Of a stretch of 64,000 nt of DNA, positions 33,668 through 44,274 are shown one piece after another. Numbering within the stretch: the first letter of the stretch is position 1; each line of letters starts with the position of its first letter. The stretch comes from Cristatella mucedo (lineage: Eukaryota > Bryozoa > Phylactolaemata > Cristatellidae), in contig WPIO01000095.1 of the NCBI GenBank assembly GCA_009760855.2, positions 590,501-654,500 on the forward strand, given 5' to 3'. The notes beneath the pieces are model-generated. The model made no database searches. It was not told the DNA's origin and saw only the letters and a program-made list of their open reading frames with translations. The translations under genes were made by a program, and so were the position numbers.

Positions 33668-34185
33668 TATTAATAGTAATGATAATACACTTGATAAAGC
33701 GCCCTCAGAGAACTTAATCTTTTCCTATGTGCAAAGGAAACACGATCGAATGGTGAATGCTATCATGCTTGATAAACAACATGAATAACATGGTTAGGGG
33801 TAACATGCACAGGGTCAGCATGCAAGTGTGGTTAGTCACAGCATGCACAGTGTCAGCACGCATAAGCACATGAAGGACGAATCACAGGGACCCACTAAAT
33901 GCTATCCTAAATAGGTGTTTTAAAGTTCTTTTTAAATGTGATCAAGTTAGGGGATGTTGTTACGCAAGTCGGGAGTGAGTTCCAGGTTTGGGAGCATACG
34001 AACTAAATGCACGGTCTCCAAAGGATGTGAGGTTTGTATGAGGTATTGGTAAACTGTTAGATTTCGAAAAGCGGGCGGTACGATGCTTGGCCTGGTGGGG
34101 GAGTAGATCTGAGAGATATGCTGGAGCCAAAGAATGAAGTGACCTACAAGTGAGCGACAAAATCTTGAAGTCGTATCAAATCAGT
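33668..34185 (-). mobile_element. LINE L-A, 5'-truncated copy
   Basis: The minus strand encodes SLHSLAPAYLSDLLPHQAKH then RTARFSKSNSLPIPHTNLTS, with the 3' UTR and a decayed tail at 33668-33730. It lies in intron 1 of copy C, antisense to the gene. Confidence 0.85.
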
Positions 34186-34656
34186 CAATTCTACCTCTGA
34201 ATTACAACATCCAAACTACTCCCCGAAAGAGATCTGCAAAATTCGGGTCAGTCATAGCAGCTGAGTGTTAGCCCAAAACTTCTGTAGACAAGTCTTTTTG
34301 TGGCGGTTGACTGCTGCCACAGCGGTTTACTTGGAAGCCCGAGGCGCTGGCTGCAGTGCAATCTGCATGCATCCATCCTGTCACCCGATGCCTGGTTGGC
34401 AGGTTATCACCAACCAATTCACTTCTGGTGATCCATCTCCTGGGGCACTGGCTCTTGGTCCGAGGCTCATGCGACTCATTGCAAATATGCACCCAATATC
34501 GTGAGCGCTGATCGTAGCACTAAGTAGTCAGCTCTATGCTCTATGCTCGCTTCACATTATTGATAGCAGCCTTATTGGATTAGCAGGCATGCTCTGCTGG
34601 CTTCGTTTGAGCATTTCTGGCGTACCCTCACGGCAACAGTCTACACCTGTTTGCAG

Positions 34657-34753
34657 ATTCTTCGAGAAAGAACACTCGAGAAGATCGACGGTCCACAGGA
34701 TGCCGTCAAGATTGCTGCCGTTTCGGCTGCCACCAGACAGGTTGCACCCTCAT
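34657..34753 (+). CDS. C19orf47: C19orf47-like copy C, exon 2
   Basis: Acceptor CCTGTTTGCAG ends at 34656; donor GTAAGC at 34754; phase 0 to 1. It reads ILRERTLEKIDGPQDAVKIA, then AVSAATRQVAPS, directly continuing the SAM helix (HDK-ILRERTLEK). The alanine-rich end is the part shared with copy A. Confidence 0.85.
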
Positions 34754-35132
34754 GTAAGCATGCCTCGCTTTTTTACCTGCATTCAGCTGATTGGCTGCAA
34801 AGAAGTTGTTTGGCCAATTGTAAGCTAATCGCTTGTGTTGTGGTGGATTCCTGGTTTCTATGCTGGATGAGTGGGTTATGGTGATGCCACGGTCGTCGGA
34901 ACAGCAAGGCCCTCTTTCCTATAACGTCACTGCATCGAGCCCAAGCTAGTGATTCCCCTCTGGAAACCCGAGGCTGCCGACAGGGGGCGTGGTCCTTCAT
35001 TCCTGTCCGGTGGGCACTGTGATGCCACCTCTCTCACGTGCATTTGCACTTTATAAGTCGGCCATCTGTTCAGCGGTATCTTCGTTTCACTAGCTCTGTC
35101 TCTGCCGTGATTGGTTTGTACCATTGTTGCAG

Positions 35133-35345
35133 CTACGCCGGCTGCCTCAGTGTCAGCCCTGCCTCAGCAGTCGGCTGGGGCACGCATTCAGGCTGCAGCA
35201 GCGCCCATCGAACGGCCGCGAATCACAGCCGTCGAGTCAGCAGCTGCAGCATCAGTGGCCATAGCAGCGAAGCCAAGCAGCGCAAGCGCTACAGCCACGG
35301 CAGCCGTCGCATCACGACAGTCATTGGCTGGTGCTTCTACCTCCG
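35133..35345 (+). CDS. C19orf47: C19orf47-like copy C, exon 3
   Basis: Acceptor CATTGTTGCAG ends at 35132; donor GTACGT at 35346; phase 1 to 1. The 213-nt exon encodes an alanine/serine-rich linker (TPAASVSALPQQSAGARIQA, then ESAAAASVAIAAKPSSASAT). No domain is visible; disorder is predicted from composition. Confidence 0.85.
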
Positions 35346-35548
35346 GTACGTTGGTGATGGCTTTGGTGCCTGCCTGCCTGCCTCCCTGACCGCACGGTGG
35401 CGCTGCTCTGCGCCCGAGGTCTGGCGCTCGCCGACAGCGGCTGCGCTATAGCTGCTCCCTCTTCTGCCCTGCTGCTCGGCAAGGAAGCAACAACTGGTCG
35501 CAGGTGTTCGCCGGCAACGCCTTTTTATTTTTCCTGTGTTTTTTGCAG

Positions 35549-35854
35549 CTCGCAAGGCCGTTGGGCGCAGCCCGGGCAGCCACTCGGATCGAGTGTCCGG
35601 TATGCCGGCTTCGGCAGCGGAGGAACCGGAAACGGTGACAGACCAGGATGGCGACGAGTGCTCGGATGCTCAGTCCGACGCTGGCGCTGCGCCGCCTCGG
35701 CCTCACCGGGCCGTCCTGGCGCCACGAAAGCGATCATCAACCGGCAGCGGGCCGCCTGTAAACTCCAAGAAGCGGCTCGGCAGCGCAAACAGCGAGAGTG
35801 CGCCATCGTCCGGCTCGGCACCCGCTGTCTGCCCGAAGCCGGGAACTGCCTCCG
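35549..35854 (+). CDS. C19orf47: C19orf47-like copy C, exon 4
   Basis: Acceptor TGTTTTTTGCAG ends at 35548; donor GTGCGT at 35855; phase 1 to 1. It contains an acidic stretch (EEPETVTDQDGDECSDAQSD) then a basic cluster (APRKRSSTGSGPPVNSKKRL) that could act as a nuclear localisation signal (inference). Skipping the donor would add about 20 codons to a stop at 35914-35916. The canonical exon is preferred because the next exon joins in phase. Confidence 0.85.
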
Positions 35855-36013
35855 GTGCGTCAGGCTTGTTAGGTCTTGCCAAGCGGTCACTCCGCGCTGT
35901 CTTGCTGCAGCTGTAGTCGACGCCAGCAATGCAAGCTGGCCAGGCACGTGCTGTCTGCTCATGCCTGTCTGTGGGGGTGCGGAGATCTGTGCCTGTGTAT
36001 TTGTGCATGCATT

Positions 36014-36062
36014 TGTGTGTGTGTGTGTGTGTGGGTGCGTGTGTGTGCGCGTGTTCGTGTGT
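36014..36062. repeat. (TG)n microsatellite
   Basis: TG/TGCG dinucleotide-rich run in a copy C intron. Confidence 0.9.
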
Positions 36063-36509
36063 CAGTAGTCAGTGGGGGCGTGGAGATGTGCTTTTGTGCA
36101 TGCACACGTGAGTGAATGTTGCCAGGTTTTAGAAATGTTGCTACTCTGAACTCTGCTGTGTTGGCCTGCTGATGCTGGTTCTACTACTTCCGATGCATCC
36201 TCTCAGGCTGCTGCTTCTATCCTAAGAGTATGTTGGCTGCTGTTTGCACATCGCACGATGCCATGGCTTTGAGTGTGCTGTAGAAGATTCCATTGTAAAA
36301 CCCACCGAGTCTGTGGCTTGGCCGCATTGCGGCTTTGCAGCTTTGTAGGGCTACTGATGGAGACACGAGCGATTCACTTTCTGTCTCGGCTCGGCATTAG
36401 TGTTCTGCCACGTTGCACGAGTGTCGTGTTGTGGACACGTGGCTCTGGATGCGTGAAAGGCTGGCTTTCTAGCTGCTTGCTGTGCCTCTGTTATTAACGG
36501 CCGGGATAG

Positions 36510-36510
<1 letters not shown>

Positions 36511-36598
<88 letters not shown>

Positions 36599-36620
36599 AG
36601 AGAGAGAGATAGAGAGAGAC
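36511..36620. repeat. (GA)n microsatellite
   Basis: About 110 bp of GA repeats ending in a short G run. The Ser-Leu frame on the opposite strand is an artefact. Confidence 0.97.
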
Positions 36621-36747
36621 TCTCGGTGAGAGCATCGCCTGAAAAAAGATGGCCCCCCCCCCCTGTGTTGCGCCTGCATGACTTAGAGAGAAGAGGTCAT
36701 GACTGCGAGTGCAGTGCATTCTAGTATCAGAGGCCTGTCTGTTCTAG

Positions 36748-36893
36748 GCCCGGTGAAGTCGAGCAGAGTGGTTGCAGCTACCTCCGCGGGCAGTCAGACG
36801 AGCATTTTCTCGAGGCTTGGCAGCGCAGGAGCCGGTGCATCCGATGGGACAGCAAGCAGCGAGCCCCGGGTTACTGTCACCGGGCTCGGCAAG
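36748..36893 (+). CDS. C19orf47: C19orf47-like copy C, exon 5 (FSRLG motif)
   Basis: Acceptor CTGTCTGTTCTAG ends at 36747; donor GTGCGC at 36894; phase 1 to 0. It encodes PVKSSRVVAATSAGSQTSIF, SRLGSAGAGASDGTASSEPR, then VTVTGLGK. 'SIFSRLG' is the recurring x-F-x-RLG motif of C19orf47 proteins, which also appears at the C-terminus of this protein. Its GTGCGY donor is shared by copies A and B. Confidence 0.88.
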
Positions 36894-37589
36894 GTGCGCG
36901 TGTGTGCACGCGCATGTGTGTGCAACGATGGTGCCAGCAGCGCTGTTTAGGCCGCTTGCCATTCGCTCCTCCCACTCGCCTGCCTGCTGCACAGCAGTGC
37001 TGGTGCGTGCCCCTCGGCGCTTTGCATGCTGTTCGTGTTGCCATCTGTCACGGTTCTAGCCTTTGTGATGGGTGTGTCGGTGCACAGCAGCGGTTCTTGT
37101 TGTTTGACGACTAGTTTTACGTACCTAGTGGTCGCATTCCGAGTGTGATATGTAGGTTTTTTCTTTTACCTGCTTTCTTACCGTTTTTTATCGTGTAAGC
37201 TTCCACAAGTGCTTGCTAGTCCAAGGAGTTATGTGGATCGCTGCTAGCTTGCCATTTGCTGAGCAATTCATTGCATCGCCTTTATGCGCGGTCGTGTGTT
37301 TCTAATCAGATGGATTGGCTTGGTGATCACTTCGGGTTTTATCCGTTGCTGGCTCAACTCTGTGGGAAGGCATGGAAAGTCCCCTGTTGTCTTTTTAGTG
37401 CTATCCTATCCCTCCACACAGCTTTTACAGCAACGCAAAATCTCTCTGACTGTTCAGCTAATTCGTTTCTTGGAACTGCATTATGCCACGCTGACCCTCG
37501 GTGTGTGTGCATGTCCACTCGTGTGCCCTTGTGCTGTGTTTAACTTTAACGTTTGCTATTGCAATGGTGCCGCTGAGTATCTATGTGGG

Positions 37590-37718
37590 CACATGTCGTG
37601 GATTCGAGTCTTGCTGTGGGCGAACCTTTATTGCCCACAGCAAGCGGTAGTAATAGTCGTCACTCTCTTCTGCTGCTATATAAATGAAGCTGCTGAATCA
37701 GCTAGCTTTCATTGTTAA
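37590..37718 (+). repeat. SINE family 2 (head lost)
   Basis: GTCGTGGATTCGAGTC (B-box), then GTGGGCGAACCTTTATTGCC, GCGGTAGTAATAGTCGTCAC and the terminal hairpin AGCTG-CTGAAT-CAGCT. Compared with other copies the stem has changed on both sides (GGCTG/CAGCC here AGCTG/CAGCT). Confidence 0.7.
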
Positions 37719-37809
37719 CTGTGAGTGGGTGGTTGTGCATAGGTGAGTGGAAATGCATTGGTATAGATGCATCCATACTTGCATGCATGAGCATGTGTGT
37801 ACAAGCCCT

Positions 37810-37810
<1 letters not shown>

Positions 37811-37861
<51 letters not shown>

Positions 37862-37876
37862 TGCGTGTGTGCGCTC
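37811..37876. repeat. (TG)n microsatellite
   Basis: Nearly pure TG run of about 60 bp followed by TGCG variants. Confidence 0.95.
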
Positions 37877-39772
37877 GTGCGTGCGCACTAGAGCTTGGGT
37901 GGGTGGGGTGCCTTTCAAGCTCGTGCCTGAGTGTTTAACTATTTGAGCCCTGCTCGCTTGAAAGGCTAGTGTTAGTAGCAACAACTTATGTATGTAGCCT
38001 ACTTATGCATACTTGATTTGCTTGAAAGTAACCAATTATGCAACATGTTTTAACTGAGTGAATTCTGCACACAACTCTTTCTACAGAAACTCGTGCGTAA
38101 ATCGTCACATTGCATTCTTGACTGGCAGCACTGTTTTTGGCTGAACAGCTTAATTGGCTGGACCCTAAAGCCTGGAAGACTACCCAAGCAGTTGCTAGCA
38201 GCAAAATTGCTGGTATCCTGGCAAGCGACCACTCGCATCAGCTGAAGGAGTACATGAGCGTTAACAATTGAGGTCAATGAGCCTGGCAGCTTTTGACTTG
38301 TTCCTAGCAGCATTATGAATGTGTTGTAGCGGCTCCCCCCCCAGAACTAAAGTCCTTCACCACGAACATAGCTCAGGTGATGGATATGGGTTCTTTCAGA
38401 TGCGCGGCTGATGCTGGTGAAGCTAGCACATCGAGGCATAGCTAACGTTTTGTAGTAGCATTGACGATGCCACAGGGATGATGACGATAGCAGGGCACTG
38501 TAGAAATCAAGAGCGCCCAAATCTTGATAGCTAATCCATATAGTTAATGCCGAACTATTGAAACGTTGGGGTGGTGCATCAGCCAGATTATGACTCATGA
38601 TATTATTTGTGGGCGGTTCCTGAATTATAATGATTACGAGCTGGCCGTGTCGTATTCTATGGTCAAGTGGCATACGTGCCCAACTCGTTCAATATTCAGT
38701 TCAGTTATACTTAAAACTTCGAAGAATTGTTATACTCGGTGGCTGGTGCTGGACACTGCTGTGCCCTCTGTGGCTGTCGCACAAACTGCTCCATGCACAG
38801 GATATAGACTTGTTATATAAGGTATGAGTGCTATTACTTGCTTCCGTGCTCAGCAACCATCAGAATACTTGCATGTATCGAGGCATTATCCTAGACTCGT
38901 TAGTTAGGCCTCGAGGCGCCAGCTCTCTCAGTATTCGTCAAGCGGCTTACTGGGCTGTGATGTCGTTCAGCATACTGTGATATACATAATAGCATGCTTT
39001 TCAAATGGTTCTTCATCGGCTGGTTTTTATTTTCCTAAATTAGATTACAGAATCGTAGTGGCCTGTAAAAATGAGCAAACCATTAGAAGCTTATAGAAAA
39101 ACATTTGCAGTGTTCCAGGGCAATAGTCATCATGATTGTATAGCTTGCAAGCTGATGTCTAATGTCGGAGATCTCATTTTGATTTTCGAGATTTTCAAGC
39201 CACAGTTTGTTTTTCTTTGCCTGCCTTTTTTTCTCACATCTTTGGTGTGACCACTTGGGTGTAACAGCTTGGAGATCAATGCAGTTCTGCTTTTGGTTTG
39301 CCCATTCCCTGCAGTTAGCAAGGTTGCACCCTATTGTATCGTGGCTAGTGCTCTAGTTTGCATAAAAATTGCCGGCCGATTTAACCGCCACTCTTGTGGA
39401 ATATTAATTGGCGTTCAAGGGTCTTAATTATGTGGAACTTTACACAATGCTCGTGAATGTGCCCCCATTGCCCCCCTTTGCTAGCCCCGAAATTCAGTCT
39501 CTGTTCCCACATTCCGTAACAATTGCCCCGCCTGTTGGCAGGGGTAGGATTGCTGCTCTTGGTGAAGTAAGCGTATTCACAGGACTGCTTTGGAAAGCAG
39601 TGCAGTTGCATAGCAGTGCAGGCGAGCTAGTGCTGTCTGGTGTTTCCTGTATGCACCTCGTCATTGCCAGCTATGCGGCTTCGTTCTCGTGTCAGTCGCC
39701 GCATGCATTAGTAAAAGTGCTCCTCGACCCTGAACTCACCAGAAGCCACACTTCTTTTTCCTCCTGTTTCAG

Positions 39773-39971
39773 GCACAGCTGTTGCGCAAGCCTGATATTC
39801 CAAACCAGGTTGTGAAGCTGAAATGCCCAAGCACTGGCACGGATGCCCTCAACGGCAGCAGGAGAAGTGGCACCTTGTCGGATGACGCAAAGGCAGCTGC
39901 GCGGATGCTGATCGCCACTGCTCGGAGTGCTACGGCCAGCACTGCTGCAGCTAGGCAGGACCAGCTAACAG
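39773..39971 (+). CDS. C19orf47: C19orf47-like copy C, exon 6
   Basis: Acceptor TTCCTCCTGTTTCAG ends at 39772; donor GTGCGC at 39972; phase 0 to 1. It reads AQLLRKPDIPNQVVKLKCPS, TGTDALNGSRRSGTLSDDAK, then AAARMLIATARSATASTAAA. Exon 5 of copies A and B has the same phase and a basic start. The alanine-rich second half could form a helix. Confidence 0.85.
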
Positions 39972-42419
39972 GTGCGCTCCCAAGAGCGTGCATGCTGACT
40001 GATGGTCAGAGCTGTCCGAGCTTAATTAATCGTCGATATTTCTGTGGTGGGTTGACTCTCGTGGGTCTGTCGGGCGCAAACAAAAATCCTCACAGTGTGG
40101 CCGCCAGGGCTATGGCTGTAAATTCGTTCGGGAAATAAGAGGGTTTTTCTACAATACCAAGCACACTAAAGTTATGCGGAGCATGTGAAAATATTGGTTG
40201 TCAACCAAGAAACAGATGCACATGCTTCTGCCATGTATGCGTTTAGTGTGACGTCGCCCCACTACGATTCTATATTATCCTCCCTTGTCTAGCCAGCTAT
40301 GGAGGCCACAAGTGCGTGCGTTGTCTCTTCTGCTGCAGCACATTCCGCAAAGTCTGAGGTTTGCTGAAAAGGTCGGTTGTTGGTGTAGGCCGAACACCCT
40401 GCCTCAGCCACATGTCGGTATAGCTCCATAGTCTTTCTACAAGGTTCAAATCAGGTGACTAGGAGGGCGTCTGCACCAGCAACAAACAAGGATTCGTCAA
40501 AAATGTTTTGCTCAAGTTATTTTTGGTCAAGCAAGCTGAATTTCAAAGCTCAATTACTCTTCTTGGAGTCTTCATATTTGGAAGCAAGATACGGACAGCA
40601 GGCACACTGCTAGGCCAGTGGTACTCTTTTGACGAATCCCTGTTTGGTGGCGGTAAAGAGGCCCAGCTAGTCGCCTTATTTGAACCCCATAGAACGACTA
40701 TGGAGTGATATCGACAGGCGGCTGAGGCGGTTTACGATCTTCACCAGGACCTATTCAGAAAAACTCGGGCGCATTTAAACGTGCTACAGCAGAAGAGACA
40801 ATGCAGAAGTTTCTGGCCGTTAAGCCTGGCCAGACAAGGTTGGTCATAAGGAGTCGTGGTGGGGTGCCGTCACACTAAACGAATATATGCCAGCAGCACG
40901 TGTTTGTTTTTGGACTGTCAAGAAATATTTTCGCATGCTCCGAGTAACTTCGGTATGCTTGGCATCATAGAAAACCCTCCTATTACTTGAACGAATGTAC
41001 AGCCCCATCAGCGGCGACCTTACTGTAAGGTTTCGTCTGAGTGCAGGTGCTACTGACACATGCACACCGACACAAAGTTGTGCAGTGCCAAGTAGGTCAC
41101 TTACAGCAGCAGCATCTTAGACCTCTGGTGTAGCTGTAGGATTAGGGGTGTGGGAGATCTCATAAGCTGGGCAAGAGCTTGAAGTGTTATTTCTGTTTTC
41201 TGCCTTTCTGAGCTGCCCAATCAGATCATAAGGGGTGTTCTAGTGTGCACGGTGAAGCTTAACCTGAGCTGGTTGCAGCCTGTCCATTGCTGTCTGGGTC
41301 TCTTTCTATTCCTCTCGCTTTCCCTTTCTCGATGAATCGGGATAATGTGTTGCTAAGCCATGAGCTGATTTACATGGGAAACACCCCAGAAAGATTATAG
41401 CACTCACTACAACATGTCATATCAATTTCGGGAATTCACCCACAACTAAATTAATCAATATTCTGTGTGTGCGCGCGTGCGTGTGTGTGCATGTGTGTGT
41501 GCGCGCACAAGTGTGCCTGCACCCGTGCGTGAGTCTCTCCTTTCCTCCACCCCCTTGTTATAACCTCCCATTTGTTCTTCTCCCTCTCCCCCTCATTTGT
41601 TTACCGTACGATCGGCCATATGCGATACTTTAAGCTAGGCTATAAGGTGATTAGTGTGTCAATCAGATGTTATGATACACTAAATTGGGCCTTGCTAGCC
41701 TTTTACTTGGGACAATGCAGTGGTGGCAACATTGTGAGCAACATGTACAGCCACTAATGAGTCATGCTTGGTGATGCTGTAAGCCTTCCGGGCACTTTGC
41801 TTGACGATCGGTCGGCTAGAAAGCTATGTACCCATGTGCTTCTCAACTAGTGTTTGGTTGGTAATAATCTTAGGGATGACTCGTGCTCTCTACTTTGCAC
41901 GGAAACTCAGATGCACAATACTCTCGTTAGTATGTAGGATATCTCGATTTGTGTACCACTAACAATGCTTCTGTGCCCTTACAGGGTCTGTGTAAGCTGT
42001 GTGCTAACCATGCTTGTTTGAAGGAGAGCAGCTGTAGCTGCATCGTTTTTGCGAATCGGTTGCGCTCAATCATCCGGCATTGCTCTTCTTTTTTCCGTAT
42101 GTCGAGCTACTGTGAGCTTAGTTATCGTGCTTGCTTAGTTATCGTGCGTGCTTAGTTACCGTGCAAGGCTATGCGCGAAGGCAAATCAGTGCCGTCTTTG
42201 CTCCACAGACTCGTATGCCCTGTGAAATAGAAAAGCAGCCTACTCCAATCCAAATGGAAAGAACTTCTTCCTCTGCTCGCCTTCTGCCTCGGGTGCTCTG
42301 TGTCGAGCGGCAGCTGCGAGTCTCTCGGCTGCGCTGCGCCGGCTGAGTTCTTCGCGAGCATGCGCTCACGGCGGTCACCGTTGCGCTGGACGAAGGCTGA
42401 CCTCTCTGTGGCTGTGCAG
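39972..42419 (+). other. copy C intron with Tc1-like fragments and TG repeat
   Basis: Contains two opposed Tc1-like fragments at about 40321-40830 and a TG/CG-rich tract at 41463-41520. Other parts show no recognisable feature. Confidence 0.6.
40321..40830. mobile_element. Tc1-like transposase 3' fragments in opposite orientations
   Basis: On the minus strand (about 40460-40321) there is SPDLNLVERLW; on the plus strand (about 40661-40830) there is YLNPIERLWSDIDRRLRRFT. Both match the Tc1 transposase 'SPDLNPIExLWxxL' motif, facing away from each other. The intervening 200 bp is not recognisable. All frames are broken. Confidence 0.6.
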
Positions 42420-42548
42420 GTGACCCGGAAGTCGCTGCTGCCACCACTGTGCCGAAGAAGCACGTCGGTGCCCTGCGGACTGTGGTGGGCGTCGGCAAGC
42501 GTGCCTCTGTCGGCAGCATGACGGCCGACTCGCCGTTGCTTCGGCAGG
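42420..42548 (+). CDS. C19orf47: C19orf47-like copy C, exon 7
   Basis: Acceptor CTCTGTGGCTGTGCAG ends at 42419; donor GTAAGT at 42549; phase 1 to 1. It encodes DPEVAAATTVPKKHVGALRT, VVGVGKRASVGSMTADSPLL, then RQ. No domain was recognised; the segment is basic with small residues like the rest of the C-terminal tail. Confidence 0.85.
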
Positions 42549-43888
42549 GTAAGTCGCCATAGTCGGTTCAGCTTCTGTCGCCCGGGTGCCGCCGTGCATG
42601 CTGGCTTGCTGAAGCTCAGCTGCCCGCCCCGATCGACCCGTGCGTGGCACGCGGTGCATGCCGGGGTGGCGACAGCCTGTCGCGCATGCAAGCATGGCGC
42701 TGTGGCTGCGTTGCGCATCGGCCTGGCAAAGCCGCACTAGGCGTGCCCGCCGGTTATGCAGCTTTGTAGTGTACGATGCGCAGCTGAACTCCGATCTGCA
42801 GATCTGGTCCGGTGCTGCAGTAAAGGGGTCGCGTTTGCTTGCTGACCGTCATGCCCGGCTCTCATTGAAGTGCATTTCGGGCGAGGCAAAGCGATGCCTC
42901 GAGCTGCAGTGTGCAATGGCACCTCTCCTTTCCCGACCCGCTGTGCCAAAAGGGTAGAGAGCTCCTGCTTTGCTCACGCTTGGCCACCCAGCTTGGTCCC
43001 ACGGCTCGCGCCAGCCATCGAGCAGAAGCACCACTCAGCCGAGGCCTCTAGTTTGTTCAACAGATGCATGGCCCCTAGCTAATTGATGGGCATTTCCCAG
43101 TCGCTCGACCGAGTATGGCAATCGTCTTGGTTGAGCTTTGTCAGAAGACTGCTAATCCTCTGAAAGTGTGAACTCGTGTGCTATACCCACAGGCTGAACC
43201 GCCAAAGCATGATTTGCCCCTGCATAACTCGTCAGTGAGCGGCAACATAAGATAAGTGGGAGTTTGCTCTGTATGCCCGAAGGACCCGTTGCTGAGGCCA
43301 GTGACCAATCTTATTGGTTTGGTGTGTACTGCCAGATGATGCCGTTGATCGGCACGGCGTTTAACCGTAGATTAATTAGGCCCCCCCCCAGTTGATGAGC
43401 AAAACTTCACGTCTGGCCGACCGACCTCAGAGCCACACTCAATGAGTAGTGTTGCAGCGCAGGAAAGGGGCTGCAGATCTAGCAGGGCTGCAGCTGATAG
43501 GGTCTTCTCGGGGCAGGGCAAGAAAGGAGGACGCGTTTTTGTCGGCCTTGGGAGTCGGTCGAATCGAGGGCCATCGATGCCAGTGGAAAGTCTTCTGTCT
43601 GCTCATCGGTTTTGATGGGCGACGCCAGAGCTGTAGCCCCTCGGCAGTAAATCGTGGAAGAAAGTGGATCGCTCAGCCGTTTGCTGTGGAACTCGGGCGA
43701 GACTGGCACCACGTGTTCAAACCTTGGCCACTGTAGAGTTTAGGCTGCTTTTTCGAGAGCCTTTGGTTGCACTCACCCTTTCTTGCCGGAGCTTGATGCC
43801 TCGGACATCCGGTGCCCCACCAAATCTGTGCAAGCCTGCTGTGTCCTCGCCGAGCCACTCCTCTGACACGCGCGCTCTCTCACTGCAG
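42549..43888 (+). other. copy C last intron
   Basis: About 1.3 kb bounded by GTAAGT and CTCTCTCACTGCAG. It includes a C-homopolymer near 43380 and overlapping GC-rich frames on both strands without splice support. Nothing else is seen. Confidence 0.6.
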
Positions 43889-44274
43889 ACGCAAAGCATC
43901 GACTTGGCATGGCGGCCGGTGACGGCCCTTCTGCTAGAGCCGAGAGCGGGGGCAAGGCGCGTGCTCGCACGGTGGCCAGGATCGTGTCGGCTCGTGGCGC
44001 CACCGCGACGGGCGAATTTGCCACCGATGGAGTAGTCTCCCGACAGAGCAGCACAGTCGTCGGCGCCGTGCTGAGCCGCGTGGGCAGCGCCGCCAGTGGC
44101 CCGGGCAGCAGCGCAACGCGACGGCCGACGTCGCTCGAGTCGAGCGACGACCTGCGAAAGCGCATCGGCTCCTCCGCCAAGGCAGCACCTGTAGTCGACA
44201 GCAGCGACGGCGGCTCGGCTCGGCCGCTGCAGCGGGGCAGCGTGTTCAGCCGCCTGGGCGGCGGCAGCCTGTAG
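43889..44274 (+). CDS. C19orf47: C19orf47-like copy C, terminal exon
   Basis: Acceptor CTCACTGCAG ends at 43888, phase 1, stop TAG at 44272-44274. It reads AKHRLGMAAGDGPSARAESG, then TVARIVSARGATATGEFATD, later SSTVVGAVLSRVGSAASGPG, ending QRGSVFSRLGGGSL. The VLSRVG and terminal VFSRLG motifs repeat the SIFSRLG of exon 5, as in C19orf47 proteins. Together the eight exons give about 558 residues after the missing N-terminus, somewhat longer than the human protein as I remember it. Confidence 0.9.

Larger units (their letters stand above)
30581..34656 (+). other. copy C intron 1
   Basis: Intron of about 4.1 kb holding a Tc1/mariner relic, a small L-B tail fragment and an L-A copy (listed separately). 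I see no additional exon. The parts from 30.6 to 31.3 kb and 32.6 to 33.66 kb have no recognisable content. Confidence 0.75.
35855..36747 (+). other. copy C intron with TG and GA microsatellites
   Basis: Contains (TG)n at about 36014-36062, (GA)n at 36511-36620 and a C-homopolymer near 36652-36662. No exon is seen. Confidence 0.7.
36894..39772 (+). other. copy C intron
   Basis: About 2.9 kb with a family-2 SINE at 37.59-37.72 kb and a (TG)n tract at 37.81-37.88 kb. The rest shows nothing I can assign; a stretch near 38100-38270 with codons such as LDPKAWKTTQAV may be decayed transposon DNA. Confidence 0.6.

Noticed and set aside
35855-35916. Copy C ending at the stop after exon 4 read-through
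   Set aside because: Downstream exons join in phase and carry the family's RLG motifs, so the GTGCGT donor is more likely used.
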